In this document: positions 1 through 8,430 of the stretch, one piece after another | How the letters are laid out: the number at the start of each line of letters is the position of its first letter | How positions within the stretch are numbered: position 1 is the stretch's first letter | Origin: Lactiplantibacillus herbarum | GTDB lineage: Bacteria > Bacillota > Bacilli > Lactobacillales > Lactobacillaceae | Direction: 5' to 3' | Assembly (NCBI RefSeq): GCF_001039045.1 | Contig: NZ_LFEE01000019.1 | Coordinates: forward strand, 58,980 to 91,779 | Length of the DNA: 32,800 bases | Position numbers and translations under genes: made by a program | Notes under the pieces: model-generated | Seen by the model: the letters and a program-made list of their open reading frames with translations, nothing else | What the model was told of the DNA's origin: nothing | The model's database searches: none

Positions 1-25
1 CTTCAATCTGTTCAATGTTCGTCAT
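1..25 (-). CDS. scpB: ScpB, N-terminal start only (cut by window edge)
   Basis: Only the first eight codons are in the window. They read MTNIEQIE from an ATG at 25, a typical ScpB N-terminus, and the reading frame runs off the left edge. An AGGA motif about eight bases upstream of the ATG serves as the ribosome binding site. The start lies inside the 3' end of scpA, a 14-base overlap, as expected for the co-translated scpA-scpB pair. ScpB is the winged-helix partner of ScpA in the SMC condensin complex. The call rests on position plus a very short peptide. Confidence 0.65.
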
Positions 26-773
26 GCTGTTCATCCTGTCGTAAGTATAAATGAATCGGATCCAGTGGTGCGCGCTGTTCAAGCGTTAACTGGTCCTGTT
101 TAGTTAATTCTAACACAGCCATGAAGGTCGTCACTAGCATTTCGTCGCTCGCACTAACTGTGAAAAGCTCCGAGAACGCTAACCCTTGAGGTTGTTGCTG
201 CAAACGAGCCGTAATCTGCGTCATCCGGTCATCGATACTAACCGTTTCAGCTACGACCGTTCGCATCAATGGTTGTACCCGCCGACGTTTAACGACTAAT
301 TGGTGAAACGCCGCTTGTAAATCAGCAACCGTAATCCCCGCCGTCAATTTAGGCGCACTAAGATCAGACGGTACTAGCATTGCTTCACGCGTAAAGTGCT
401 GGTGGCGCGCCTGCTCTTTGACCCGCAATTCACCCGCAGCCTCTTGATAGACTTTGTAGGCCAACAATTCAGCCACTAATGAGTCTCTTGGATCTTCATC
501 CTCGGATAACTCATCATCTTCCGGCTCAGGCTGTGGCAGTAAATCCCGACTCTTGATCGTCATTAAAGTTGCGGCCATCACCAAGTAGTCGCCAGCAATA
601 TCTAATTTCAACGCCTGCATTGAATGAAGGTAATCTAAATACTGCTGGGTAATGTCAGCAATTGGGATATCATAAATATCCATCTTATTCTGCCGAATCA
701 AGTGCAGTAGTAAGTCGAGTGGGCCTTCAAACTCCGAAATTTTAATTGTGATTGGTTGTTGATTGTTTGTCAC
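12..773 (-). CDS. scpA: Segregation and condensation protein A (kleisin of SMC complex)
   Basis: The product is 253 residues, the usual ScpA length. It begins near the diagnostic FEGPLDLLLHLI stretch, followed by the KMDIYDIPIADITQQYLDYL region that forms the SMC-neck-binding N-terminal kleisin helices. An acidic, low-complexity linker (EPEDDELSEDEDPRD) and a C-terminal winged-helix part follow. ScpA bridges the SMC dimer heads with ScpB and acts in chromosome compaction and segregation. The open frame extends to a TTG at 794, but I chose the GTG at 773 because GGGAG lies seven bases upstream. The gene overlaps the end of ribT by 32 bases and the start of scpB by 14, so this is a tightly coupled operon. 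Confidence 0.93.
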   Translation of the reverse strand: MTNNQQPITIKISEFEGPLDLLLHLIRQNKMDIYDIPIADITQQYLDYLHSMQALKLDIAGDYLVMAATLMTIKSRDLLPQPEPEDDELSEDEDPRDSLVAELLAYKVYQEAAGELRVKEQARHQHFTREAMLVPSDLSAPKLTAGITVADLQAAFHQLVVKRRRVQPLMRTVVAETVSIDDRMTQITARLQQQPQGLAFSELFTVSASDEMLVTTFMAVLELTKQDQLTLEQRAPLDPIHLYLRQDEQHDEH

Positions 774-1122
774 GGTTACGCTCCCACGCGCCAATGATCG
801 ACGCCATTTCTAAAGTTCCCATCACCCGTTTATCAGGATACAACGCCGCTAGTTCATCTAGCACGAGGTACTGGTTCGCACTGGTACGTTCTTCTGGTGA
901 CAGGGAATCGTGGTGGACTAAGATAAAATCAGGGCCGATTTCAATTCCAATAATGCCACTAAAATCCCCATCAGCTTGTTGCCATAATAATAGCTGGTGG
1001 TCATCGGTAGACTGATACCATTGCATTTCCGTTCTCAAATGCGCTAAGTCCTTAAAATCAGGAATGAATGATAGCAATCCCATGGCAACTTTTTCGTAAT
1101 CTTTACGATACTTAATGAGCAC
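742..1122 (-). CDS. ribT: RibT-like GNAT-fold protein
   Basis: This 126-residue protein begins VLIKYRKDYEKVAMGLLSF, which matches the short RibT family found between xerD and scpA in lactobacilli. The family is named after the last gene of the Bacillus riboflavin operon and is classed as a GNAT-type acetyltransferase, but its substrate is not established. No other riboflavin gene is in the window, so a role in riboflavin synthesis should not be assumed. The start is the GTG at 1122, which has a strong AAGGAGG six to seven bases upstream; the longer upstream open frame has no such signal. It overlaps scpA at its 3' end and is probably co-transcribed with xerD. Confidence 0.8.
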   Translation of the reverse strand: MLIKYRKDYEKVAMGLLSFIPDFKDLAHLRTEMQWYQSTDDHQLLLWQQADGDFSGIIGIEIGPDFILVHHDSLSPEERTSANQYLVLDELAALYPDKRVMGTLEMASIIGAWERNRDKQSTTNHN

Positions 1123-1192
1123 CGAATCCCTCCTTATTATTCTACTTAATTGTTTTGCCAAATTAAATTATTTATTTGATTGACAGCTCAGT

Positions 1193-2083
1193 CTATGCCC
1201 GTGGATGGTAGCGGTTATAAACTTCTGCCAGCCGTTTCTTCGTAATGTGCGTATAGATTTGAGTCGTTGAGATATCAGCGTGCCCCAACAATTCTTGGAC
1301 AACTCGCAGATCAGCCCCATTCTCTAAGATGTGGGTCGCAAACGAGTGTCGCAAGGTATGGGGGGTCACGTTCTTCTCAATTCCAGCAGCCTTAACTTCG
1401 GCCTTCAAATTTTTCCAAACCCCCTGGCGCGTCAACTGTCCCCCATGATTATTGAGAAACAGGTAGGTATTGCGCCGTTTTGGGGATGCTAATTTGGGTC
1501 GAGCAGTACTTAAATACCGTTCGATAAAATCAATCGCCACGTCGCCAATTGGAATGATCCGTTCTTTATCACCCTTACCAATCGTCTGAATCAAACCCAA
1601 ATCAAGATGTAAGTCATCCATCTTCAGATTGATCGTCTCACTGACACGTAGACCAGTCGCATACATCACTTCTAGCAGTGTCCGATCACGCAGACCTAAA
1701 GCAGTATCTAGCTTAGGAACTGCCAGTAACCGTTCGACTTCATGTGGTGAGAGCACCTGTGGTAAGTGTTGGGCGTGCTTGGGCGTATCGATTTTAAGCA
1801 TGGGATCGCTATCTACGACCCCCATTTGAGCCAGATATTGGAAAAACTTCCGCAAACTAGAAACACTGTGAATAATCGTATTACGTGATTTGCCAGCCTC
1901 GTCTAAATACTGCAAATAGTTCAACAGAACATACCGATCAACCGCTTGGTAATCCGTCATTTGCTGCGTCATTAAGTATTCGCTAAAAGCCGTTAAGTCC
2001 TGCGAATAGCTTTTGAGCGTATTTTCAACCAGTCCCCGCTCCACACGTAAAAAATGCAGGTAATCAGCAAGCTGGTCCTGCAT
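1193..2083 (-). CDS. xerD: Tyrosine recombinase XerD
   Basis: XerD acts with a partner tyrosine recombinase at the chromosomal dif site to resolve chromosome dimers. From the ATG at 2083 the product is 296 residues, the same length as Bacillus XerD. The N-terminal SAM-like core-binding domain spans roughly residues 1-100. The catalytic domain has all expected residues: Arg146 (ATGLRVSE), Lys170 (GKGDKER), His242 and Arg245 (HTLRHSF), His268 (LGHADISTT) and the nucleophile Tyr277 (QIYTHI). The open frame extends to ATG codons at 2116, 2113 and 2110, inside cvfB. None of the starts has a good ribosome site, so I chose 2083 on length and because the cvfB stop lies seven bases upstream, which suits translational coupling. 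Confidence 0.92.
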   Translation of the reverse strand: MQDQLADYLHFLRVERGLVENTLKSYSQDLTAFSEYLMTQQMTDYQAVDRYVLLNYLQYLDEAGKSRNTIIHSVSSLRKFFQYLAQMGVVDSDPMLKIDTPKHAQHLPQVLSPHEVERLLAVPKLDTALGLRDRTLLEVMYATGLRVSETINLKMDDLHLDLGLIQTIGKGDKERIIPIGDVAIDFIERYLSTARPKLASPKRRNTYLFLNNHGGQLTRQGVWKNLKAEVKAAGIEKNVTPHTLRHSFATHILENGADLRVVQELLGHADISTTQIYTHITKKRLAEVYNRYHPRA

Positions 2084-2090
2084 TTTACGA

Positions 2091-2978
2091 TTAATCGTCG
2101 GCTTGTTCATCATCAATCTTAATTAACGTGATCGAACCTGGTTGTTGGCTAATCAAACGTTGCTTCAATAGATTACCAACGGCCCGTTTGAATTGTCCCT
2201 TACTGATACCGAAATAACTCCGAATATCTTCAGGATCACTCTTATCCCAAAATGGTAAGCTGTGATCTGCCTGATGTTGAAGTGCAGCTAATAGCATTTG
2301 CGCATCATCACCAATCTCTTCATAACCTCGAGGCTTCAAGGATAAGTTTAATTCACCGTCACGCAAATGACCGATAACACGAACCTTAACGTGTTCACCT
2401 AAACGAGGTTCTTGATCGCGTTCAGAGGGATGTACAAAACCCAGGTGATTGTCATCAGTAATCACTGACGTTCCAGCCATCTTCAAACGGAAGACCGTTG
2501 CCATCATATCTGTATTCTTGACCTGATCACGATCGTAAGGCGTACTAATTTCTTCAAAATCAGTTAATTCGGCCATCGTGCACCATAAGCGTTCCTTATT
2601 ATCGCGAACTAATCTAACATACAAACGGTCGTCTTTCTTAGGCCATAGTCGACTGATCGTTGGTAACTCATCCAATGAAACCACGATATCTTTGTTAGGA
2701 AGGCCAACATCGACGAAGACACCTAAATCATGACGAGTCCGAACAACGGTCCCCCATACAAAGTTATCGAATGAAATTTCTGGTACTTCACGAGTCATTT
2801 GTAAGTGATGATCTTCGTTCTCATATACGAAGCCCTCGTACTGACCACCGATATGCAATGGTTGTTCTGGTTCATCCTTGTCGACTAATAACGTCTTCCC
2901 ATCAACTTGAACAAAATAAGCGCGATCGTTTTCATCAGTTACTTTAGCAGTAACTACCGTTCCCATAATACTATCCAT
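2091..2978 (-). CDS. cvfB: CvfB-type S1 RNA-binding protein
   Basis: The 295-residue protein has the CvfB/YitL architecture: consecutive S1-like OB-fold domains over about residues 1-215 and a C-terminal winged-helix domain. S1-type sequence is clear in the second domain (FVWGTVVRTRHDLGVFVDVG) and third domain (HLGFVHPSERDQEPRLGEHV). The winged helix is the segment DIRSYFGISKGQFKRAVGNL. CvfB in Staphylococcus binds RNA and affects virulence gene expression; the precise target in lactobacilli is unknown. AAAGGAG eight bases before the ATG supports the start. It sits 50 bases after the DUF441 gene and runs directly into xerD. Confidence 0.88.
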   Translation of the reverse strand: MDSIMGTVVTAKVTDENDRAYFVQVDGKTLLVDKDEPEQPLHIGGQYEGFVYENEDHHLQMTREVPEISFDNFVWGTVVRTRHDLGVFVDVGLPNKDIVVSLDELPTISRLWPKKDDRLYVRLVRDNKERLWCTMAELTDFEEISTPYDRDQVKNTDMMATVFRLKMAGTSVITDDNHLGFVHPSERDQEPRLGEHVKVRVIGHLRDGELNLSLKPRGYEEIGDDAQMLLAALQHQADHSLPFWDKSDPEDIRSYFGISKGQFKRAVGNLLKQRLISQQPGSITLIKIDDEQADD

Positions 2979-3028
2979 TTATAAAACTCCTTTTAACTGG
3001 TGATAAAAAAACTATCACACATTCTAAT

Positions 3029-3487
3029 TTACTGTAATTTCAGATGTAACACTTGAACGATGCAGTAAGTAATCCCGGCTGCAATAATTGGTCCAGCCGC
3101 AACACCCTTTAATAACACCACACCCATAATCGTTCCAAATACTAGTGCAACCGTAATTTCAGGACTTGCCGATAAGAGGCCCACGCCATGAAATGATAAT
3201 ACGGACACCAGAACGCCACACGCTACCGCGATCCAACCGACCGGCGATTTAAACGCGTGCCACAAGTCGCGAAAACCGATTTGGCCAGTTGCAATTGGAA
3301 TTAGGATTGCAACGGTAATAACCGTTACGCCCCAATTGATTCCCTTTTGACCAATCGTTGTCAGCAACTTGCTCGTATTAGGGATTAATTTGATCACTAA
3401 TACAACGACAGTTGCAATTTGTAGCGACTGATTTTTCCCCAGCCACGCAACCACTAATATTGCTAATAAAAATAACCAACTTTCCAT
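3029..3487 (-). CDS. DUF441 family integral membrane protein
   Basis: The product is 152 residues and almost entirely hydrophobic, with about four membrane-spanning segments (near residues 2-30, 46-68, 80-100 and 110-150). It matches the DUF441 (YeaL-type) family in length and in stretches such as [20 protein letters not shown]. The molecular function of the family is unknown. A GTG 12 bases upstream is open, but the ATG at 3487 has GAGGTG six bases before it and was preferred. The gene is the first in the run leading to cvfB, xerD, ribT and scpA and may be co-transcribed with them. A small hairpin (GTGATA / TATCAC with a T7 loop) lies between it and cvfB. Confidence 0.82.
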   Translation of the reverse strand: MESWLFLLAILVVAWLGKNQSLQIATVVVLVIKLIPNTSKLLTTIGQKGINWGVTVITVAILIPIATGQIGFRDLWHAFKSPVGWIAVACGVLVSVLSFHGVGLLSASPEITVALVFGTIMGVVLLKGVAAGPIIAAGITYCIVQVLHLKLQ

Positions 3488-3508
3488 GTGACACCTCACG
3501 TGTTATTA

Positions 3509-3514
3509 ATTGTA
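3509..3514 (-). promoter_or_regulatory. Possible -10 element for the DUF441-cvfB-xerD-ribT-scpAB run
   Basis: A TACAAT hexamer on the minus strand lies about 22 bases upstream of the DUF441 start codon. No good -35 is visible at 16-18 bases, so this is a weak assignment. The spacer from here to the pyk terminator holds no gene. Confidence 0.3.
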
Positions 3515-3635
3515 ACTGAAAACGCCCGAAATTACGAGGATTCTTGGCGATTCCCCTTGTTTTGACTCATTAAAACAATAACTTACTAGCCATAGTTACT
3601 GAATCTAACATGCTGAATTTTATCATATGTATATA

Positions 3636-3662
3636 AAAAGCCGCCGCAAAGCGACGACTTTT
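3636..3662 (-). terminator. Rho-independent terminator of pfkA-pyk
   Basis: A 12-base-pair stem with a three-base loop is followed on the minus strand by a run of T. Two base pairs are G-U wobbles in the minus-strand RNA but would be C-A mismatches in the plus-strand RNA. This fixes the orientation as terminating pyk transcription. It starts 22 bases past the pyk stop codon. Confidence 0.85.
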
Positions 3663-3684
3663 CAATATCAAATTAAATTTGATC

Positions 3685-5445
3685 TTAAAGGGCGTTTGAA
3701 GCACCGCGGTATACGAATCCACGACGTGAATCAACAGTGATCAATTGACCATCAGAGATTACGCTCGTAGCATCCTTAACACCAACGATAACAGGAATAC
3801 CCATTGAGATACCTACAACAGCAGCGTGTGAAGTTAAGCCACCATTTTCAACAATTAAAGCACTAGACTTTTCGATTGCTGGCAAGTAGTCTTTGTCGGT
3901 CGTCTTAGTAACTAAGACGCCACCTTCAACGGCCTTGTCGTTTGCTTCTTGTGCAGAAGTAGCGATTACGGCTTTACCGATAACAGTTTCGTCACCGACA
4001 CCTTGACCATCAGCTAACTTAGAACCAATTAATTGGATCTTCATGATGTTAGTAGTACCGCGTTCGCCAACTGGCACACCGGCAGTGATCAAGATTAAGT
4101 CGCCTTCCTTGGCAAAGCCAAGTTCAACAGCCTTAGAAGAAGCTAAATCAAACATGTCATCAGTGGTTTCTGGCTTTTCAGCAACAACTGGTTGAACACC
4201 CCAGTTAACCATCAATCCACGTTGAGTCCGTTCGTCAAAAGTGATTGCCAAGATATCAGCATCTGGACGGTACTTCGAAATCATCTTAGCAGTGTAGCCA
4301 GATTCAGTCGCAGCAACAATCGTCTTGATGTTCAAGTTCTTAGCGGCCCGAGCAATCGCAATACCGATTGTTTCAGTAACACTAGTCTTGTCGAAACGGT
4401 TTAATTGTAAGTTGCCGTTTTCGGCTAAAGTGTTTTCAGCCTTTTCGTCAATCTTAGCCATCATAGCAACGGCTTCAACTGGGTAAAGACCATTAGCACT
4501 TTCACCAGAAAGCATGGTTGCATCAGTACCGTCAAAGACAGCGTTGGCAACGTCAGATGCTTCGGCACGAGTAGGACGTGGGTTTTCTTGCATTGAGTCT
4601 AACATTTGAGTAGCCGTGATAACAGGCATACCTAAAGCATTACACTTCTTGATTAAGCTCTTTTGTACCAATGGTACATTTTCAGCAGGAATTTCAACAC
4701 CCATGTCACCACGAGCAACCATCAAACCATCACAAACCTTAAGAATTTCATCGATGTTATCGATACCTTCTTGTGATTCGATCTTAGGGAAGATTTGTAC
4801 GTGTTCCATGTGCTTTTCTTCAAGTAATTGGTGGATGTCTAAGACATCTTGTGGTTTACGTACGAAGGAAGCAGCGATGTAGTTGATTTCGTGATCCAAA
4901 CCAAAGCGAATATCGCTTGAGTCTTTTTCAGTAATCCCAGGTAAGTTGATTGAAACGCCAGGAGCGTTAGTACCCTTACGTGAGCCTAAGACACCAGCAT
5001 TTTGAACGGTCGTAACCAATTCGCGGTTAGCTTCGTCTTTTTCGTCAATCTTCATGTCTAATAAACCATCATCGAAGAGGACATGGCCACCTACGTGAAC
5101 ATCATCATAGAGGTTCTTGTAAGTAACGGCAATTTTGTCATGGGTCGTATCTAAAGATTCGTCCATGGAAATCCGTACCTTATCACCGATCTTGTATTCA
5201 GACTTACCGTTAGCTTGAACGGTCGTCCGAATTTCAGCACCCTTAGTATCAAGCATGATACCAACAGTCTTACCTGTAATCTTTTCTGCTTCATGAACCT
5301 TAGTTAAACGGTCCAAGTGTTCTTCATGATCACCATGTGAAAAGTTGAAACGGAAAACGTTAGCACCGGCTTCAATCAATTTAACAATAGTGTCAACGTC
5401 AGTACTGGCAGGACCAAGTGTTGAAACAATCTTGGTTTTCTTCAT
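3685..5445 (-). CDS. pyk: Pyruvate kinase
   Basis: Pyruvate kinase converts phosphoenolpyruvate and ADP to pyruvate and ATP, the last step of glycolysis, in the cytosol. The 586-residue product starts MKKTKIVSTLGPASTD and carries the active-site stretch IFPKIESQEGIDNIDEI and the metal-binding MVARGDMGVEIP. It is about 100 residues longer than the core enzyme because of a C-terminal PEP-utiliser-like domain (LTSHAAVVGISMGIPVIVGV), as in Bacillus and other lactobacilli. The open frame extends 17 codons upstream, but the ATG at 5445 has a GGGAGAG site and the conserved N-terminus. It lies 85 bases after pfkA and ends in a strong terminator, so the pair forms the usual glycolytic operon. Confidence 0.97.
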   Translation of the reverse strand: MKKTKIVSTLGPASTDVDTIVKLIEAGANVFRFNFSHGDHEEHLDRLTKVHEAEKITGKTVGIMLDTKGAEIRTTVQANGKSEYKIGDKVRISMDESLDTTHDKIAVTYKNLYDDVHVGGHVLFDDGLLDMKIDEKDEANRELVTTVQNAGVLGSRKGTNAPGVSINLPGITEKDSSDIRFGLDHEINYIAASFVRKPQDVLDIHQLLEEKHMEHVQIFPKIESQEGIDNIDEILKVCDGLMVARGDMGVEIPAENVPLVQKSLIKKCNALGMPVITATQMLDSMQENPRPTRAEASDVANAVFDGTDATMLSGESANGLYPVEAVAMMAKIDEKAENTLAENGNLQLNRFDKTSVTETIGIAIARAAKNLNIKTIVAATESGYTAKMISKYRPDADILAITFDERTQRGLMVNWGVQPVVAEKPETTDDMFDLASSKAVELGFAKEGDLILITAGVPVGERGTTNIMKIQLIGSKLADGQGVGDETVIGKAVIATSAQEANDKAVEGGVLVTKTTDKDYLPAIEKSSALIVENGGLTSHAAVVGISMGIPVIVGVKDATSVISDGQLITVDSRRGFVYRGASNAL

Positions 5446-5530
5446 AAGAAAAATCTCTCCCTTGAAAGTTTTATTATAAAAAGACATTAACGTCATTTTT
5501 ATTTAGATTAATTAGTATTTGAAGTAACGC

Positions 5531-6493
5531 CTATTTGAATGAAATTTCTTCGTTCAATTGGTTAAGTGAAACTTCTACGTCATGCTTAGAATCAAATAGA
5601 TCTAAGATGTCGTGGTTAACAAGCTCGTTATGTTGAATACCAACAGCTAAGCCACCCTTACCTGAAAGTAAGAGTTCTACAGCATAGGCACCCATCTTGC
5701 TAGCCATAACGCGATCTTTAGCGGTTGGGTTACCGCCACGTTGCATGTGAGCAATCGTGTTACCACGCGCATCAAAGTCACCATATTCAGATAACTTTTC
5801 AACGAATTCGTCGGCACCCATGACACCTTCAGCTAAGAGAACCAAATTACTCCGGTGACCATTGGCCCGGTTACGTTTGATCTTGTTAGCGATGGCTTCC
5901 ATGTCCCAGTCGATTTCTGGTACCACAATGGCATCAGCACCGATTGCAACACCAGACCATAAGGCAACGTCACCAGCGCCACGTCCCATAACTTCCACAA
6001 CGAAAGTACGGTCATGACTGTGAGCCGTGTCATAAATACGGTCAAGCGCTTGAACATTAGTATTGACAGCTGTGTCAAAACCAATCGTGAAGTCCGTAAA
6101 TGGAATATCATTGTCAATCGTACCTGGAAGGCCGATTGTATTGTAGCCATGTTCAGTCAAGCGCAAAGCACCGTGATATGAACCGTCGCCACCAATAACA
6201 ACTAATGCGTCAATTCCAAACCGCTTTAATTGTTCAATTCCCTTTAACTGGCCTTCTTCATGGGCAAATTCTGGGTAACGGGCCGAATATAATAACGTCC
6301 CACCACGTTGAATAATACCATCTAAGTCAGCTGCTTCAATCTTGTGAATGTCACCGGCAACCAACCCAGCAAAGCCGTAGTTGATACCGTATGCTTCCAA
6401 CCCTTCGGCCATTGCTTTTCCAGCAACTGCACGAACGGCCGCATTCATACCAGGAGCGTCGCCGCCACTGGTTAAAATACCAATGCGTTTCAT
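5531..6493 (-). CDS. pfkA: ATP-dependent 6-phosphofructokinase
   Basis: PfkA phosphorylates fructose-6-phosphate to fructose-1,6-bisphosphate and is the committed step of glycolysis. The 320-residue product has the family length. It begins [20 protein letters not shown] and contains the nucleotide loop GGDGSYHGA, the catalytic [13 protein letters not shown] segment and the substrate-binding [13 protein letters not shown]. Members often have His or Asn where this protein has Gly in MGRGAG, a small deviation with no evident loss of function. GAGGTG five bases before the ATG fixes the start. Presence in a Lactobacillaceae genome points to Embden-Meyerhof glycolysis, so this is not an obligate heterofermenter. 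Confidence 0.97.
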   Translation of the reverse strand: MKRIGILTSGGDAPGMNAAVRAVAGKAMAEGLEAYGINYGFAGLVAGDIHKIEAADLDGIIQRGGTLLYSARYPEFAHEEGQLKGIEQLKRFGIDALVVIGGDGSYHGALRLTEHGYNTIGLPGTIDNDIPFTDFTIGFDTAVNTNVQALDRIYDTAHSHDRTFVVEVMGRGAGDVALWSGVAIGADAIVVPEIDWDMEAIANKIKRNRANGHRSNLVLLAEGVMGADEFVEKLSEYGDFDARGNTIAHMQRGGNPTAKDRVMASKMGAYAVELLLSGKGGLAVGIQHNELVNHDILDLFDSKHDVEVSLNQLNEEISFK

Positions 6494-6537
6494 TTTTTCA
6501 CCTCAGGCAATAAATTGAGTTCGTAACTCCATAAGTG

Positions 6538-6566
6538 ATTCTAACACTTTTATCGTGAATTGTCTG
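6538..6566 (-). promoter_or_regulatory. Likely sigma-A promoter of pfkA-pyk
   Basis: On the minus strand a CAGACA (-35, 6561-6566) is separated by 17 bases from TAGAAT (-10, 6538-6543), 45 bases upstream of the pfkA ATG. The -35 matches TTGACA at four of six positions. The 113-base gap between dnaE and pfkA has no terminator-like hairpin, so some dnaE read-through into pfkA is possible. Confidence 0.55.
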
Positions 6567-6606
6567 TTATTTTCGCAAATTAAATTTGGTAAAAAACGCT
6601 GTTATA

Positions 6607-8424
6607 TCAAGGGATAGCGTTCTTTATCACGACATTATCGCGACCTAGTAACGTTGTAAGCGCTCCAACCATTTCAGGATTTTCAGTGACCCAATACTGT
6701 GAATTCAACTCAACTGTGCGGTGAGCCGTCACTGAATAAATCAAAACTGGATTGGGACCATGGTACTGACTCAAAACTTTCAGGATCTCCTTTTGAACCG
6801 TTGGTGTGACTTGCTCAGGCTGTAGTCGCAAAAAGAGTTGCATCGTTGGTTTTGGAAATTGGTCTGCTAAGCGCCACGAATTAACAATCACTTGCAAATC
6901 ACGTTGCTGATCGACCTTCCCACTGATTAAAACAATCGTTTCAGGCTGTAACTCGTCCTGAATGCGCTGATAAGTCTGCGGGAAAATGGTCAGGTCAATC
7001 TCACCTGATAAGTCACTCCCCGTGGCAAACGCCATTGGTTGCCCGCGTTTAGTTCGAATCGTTCGCACCTTCGTGATGTAGACCAATAGTTTCACCTGTT
7101 GATCACTATTAAGTGAACTGACTAACTGGGTATGCTGTTGTTGCGCGAGCCAATCGTAGGCTTCAACCGGATGCCCAGAAACGTAAACTCCTAGATATTC
7201 CGCTTCTTTAGCCAACCGTTCGCCAAGTGCGAGTTCCGGTTGCTTTTTGATTTTAGGTGCCAGTGATTCAAATAAGCTCATACTGCCACCCGCTAACTCG
7301 GCACTTGACATCAGCTCAGGCACGCTCGTTAACAGTTCCGCTCGGTTGAGACCAAAGTGGTCAAACGCACCTGCGTAGATCAACGCATTCATCAGATCTG
7401 CCTTCAACCACTTGGCATCAATCCGTTGCATGAATTGTTGTAAATTCTTAAATGGTCCGTTAGTTCTACGCTCATCCATCACACTCGCAATGAAATCACG
7501 CCGCAAGCCCTTAATGGAGCTCAAACCAAACACAATTGCTGAACCCGTCCAATCAAAATACTGACCGCTGCGATTGATATCCGGCGGAATAATGTCCACT
7601 TGATGTTGACGAGCTTCCGCCAAGTATTGTTTCAGTTTCGTCCCATTGCCTAAAACAGAGTTCATCAGTGACGTGAAAAACGCCCCCGAATAATGAACTT
7701 TCAGGTAGGCCAATTCAAACGCCATCTTACTGTAGGCAATTGCGTGTGATCGGTTGAAACCGTAATTGGCAAACTGTTCGATATATTGGTAAACCTGAGT
7801 CGCAACTTCTACTGTAAAACCATTTTTCTGTGCGCCAGCTAAGAATTGTTGTTTCATCTCATCAATAACTGTGCGCTTTTTCTTACTCATCGCGCGCCGC
7901 AACAAATCGGCTTCGCCAAGACTAAAGCCGCCCATGACTGCCGCCACTTGCATGACTTGTTCTTGGTAGACCAAAATACCGTACGTTGGCCCAAGAATGT
8001 CAGCTAGTTCTGGCGCTGGATAGTTAACTGGTTCCTGTCCCTTTTTACGCGCAATAAAATGATCGATATTTTCCATTGGACCCGGTCGATACAACGCGTT
8101 AACCGCCGCCACCAGCTCAAAATTATCTGGATGCAATTTTCGTAAAACGTTGCGAATCCCCGCCGATTCAAACTGGAAAACCCCAGTCGTGTCACCAGCC
8201 TGAAACAATTTCAACGTATCCGCATCATTAAGATCAACCTTCGTAATCGCCAATGGCTTACCGGTCTGGCGCTGAACATAGCTTAGCGCACTTGCCAGTA
8301 ATGAGAGATTCCGTAGGCCAAGAAAATCCATTTTCAGCAAACCGACTGCTTCAACGGTATCCTTCGTATACTGAGTCATCATCATCGTTTCACTACCCGC
8401 TTGCAACGGAACGATTTGAATCAA
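6607..8424 (-). CDS. dnaE: DNA polymerase III alpha subunit DnaE, C-terminal part (separated by in-frame stop)
   Basis: This open frame is the direct continuation of the upstream dnaE fragment after one TAA codon. It holds the rest of the palm with the third catalytic aspartate (LLKMDFLGLRNLSLL, residue 33 here, about 545 in the joined protein), the fingers (NALYRPGPMENIDHFIARK), the tandem helix-hairpin-helix region and a C-terminal OB fold. As a separate gene it could only start at the TTG at 8424 or an ATG near residue 14, and neither has a convincing ribosome site. Without the PHP domain and first palm half it should not be an active polymerase alone. Joined with the upstream part the protein would be 1117 residues, the normal length for this family. 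Confidence 0.85.
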   Translation of the reverse strand: MIQIVPLQAGSETMMMTQYTKDTVEAVGLLKMDFLGLRNLSLLASALSYVQRQTGKPLAITKVDLNDADTLKLFQAGDTTGVFQFESAGIRNVLRKLHPDNFELVAAVNALYRPGPMENIDHFIARKKGQEPVNYPAPELADILGPTYGILVYQEQVMQVAAVMGGFSLGEADLLRRAMSKKKRTVIDEMKQQFLAGAQKNGFTVEVATQVYQYIEQFANYGFNRSHAIAYSKMAFELAYLKVHYSGAFFTSLMNSVLGNGTKLKQYLAEARQHQVDIIPPDINRSGQYFDWTGSAIVFGLSSIKGLRRDFIASVMDERRTNGPFKNLQQFMQRIDAKWLKADLMNALIYAGAFDHFGLNRAELLTSVPELMSSAELAGGSMSLFESLAPKIKKQPELALGERLAKEAEYLGVYVSGHPVEAYDWLAQQQHTQLVSSLNSDQQVKLLVYITKVRTIRTKRGQPMAFATGSDLSGEIDLTIFPQTYQRIQDELQPETIVLISGKVDQQRDLQVIVNSWRLADQFPKPTMQLFLRLQPEQVTPTVQKEILKVLSQYHGPNPVLIYSVTAHRTVELNSQYWVTENPEMVGALTTLLGRDNVVIKNAIP

Positions 8425-8430
8425 CGGTTT

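Noticed and set aside
1629-1829. Plus-strand open frame inside xerD
   Set aside because: It overlaps the recombinase catalytic domain and has an arginine/serine-rich shadow composition.
3517-3530. TGAAAACG half-site resembling a CcpA cre site before the DUF441 gene
   Set aside because: Only the left half fits; the right half lacks the conserved CA and W positions.
5833-6150. Open frames antisense or alternate to pfkA, pyk, clpB, dnaE and the synthase genes
   Set aside because: They lie wholly inside strongly conserved genes, lack ribosome sites and show no protein-like motifs.
6570-6606. Possible cre site (AACAGCGTTTTTT on the minus strand) upstream of pfkA
   Set aside because: The essential TG and CA ends are missing, so CcpA control cannot be claimed from this.
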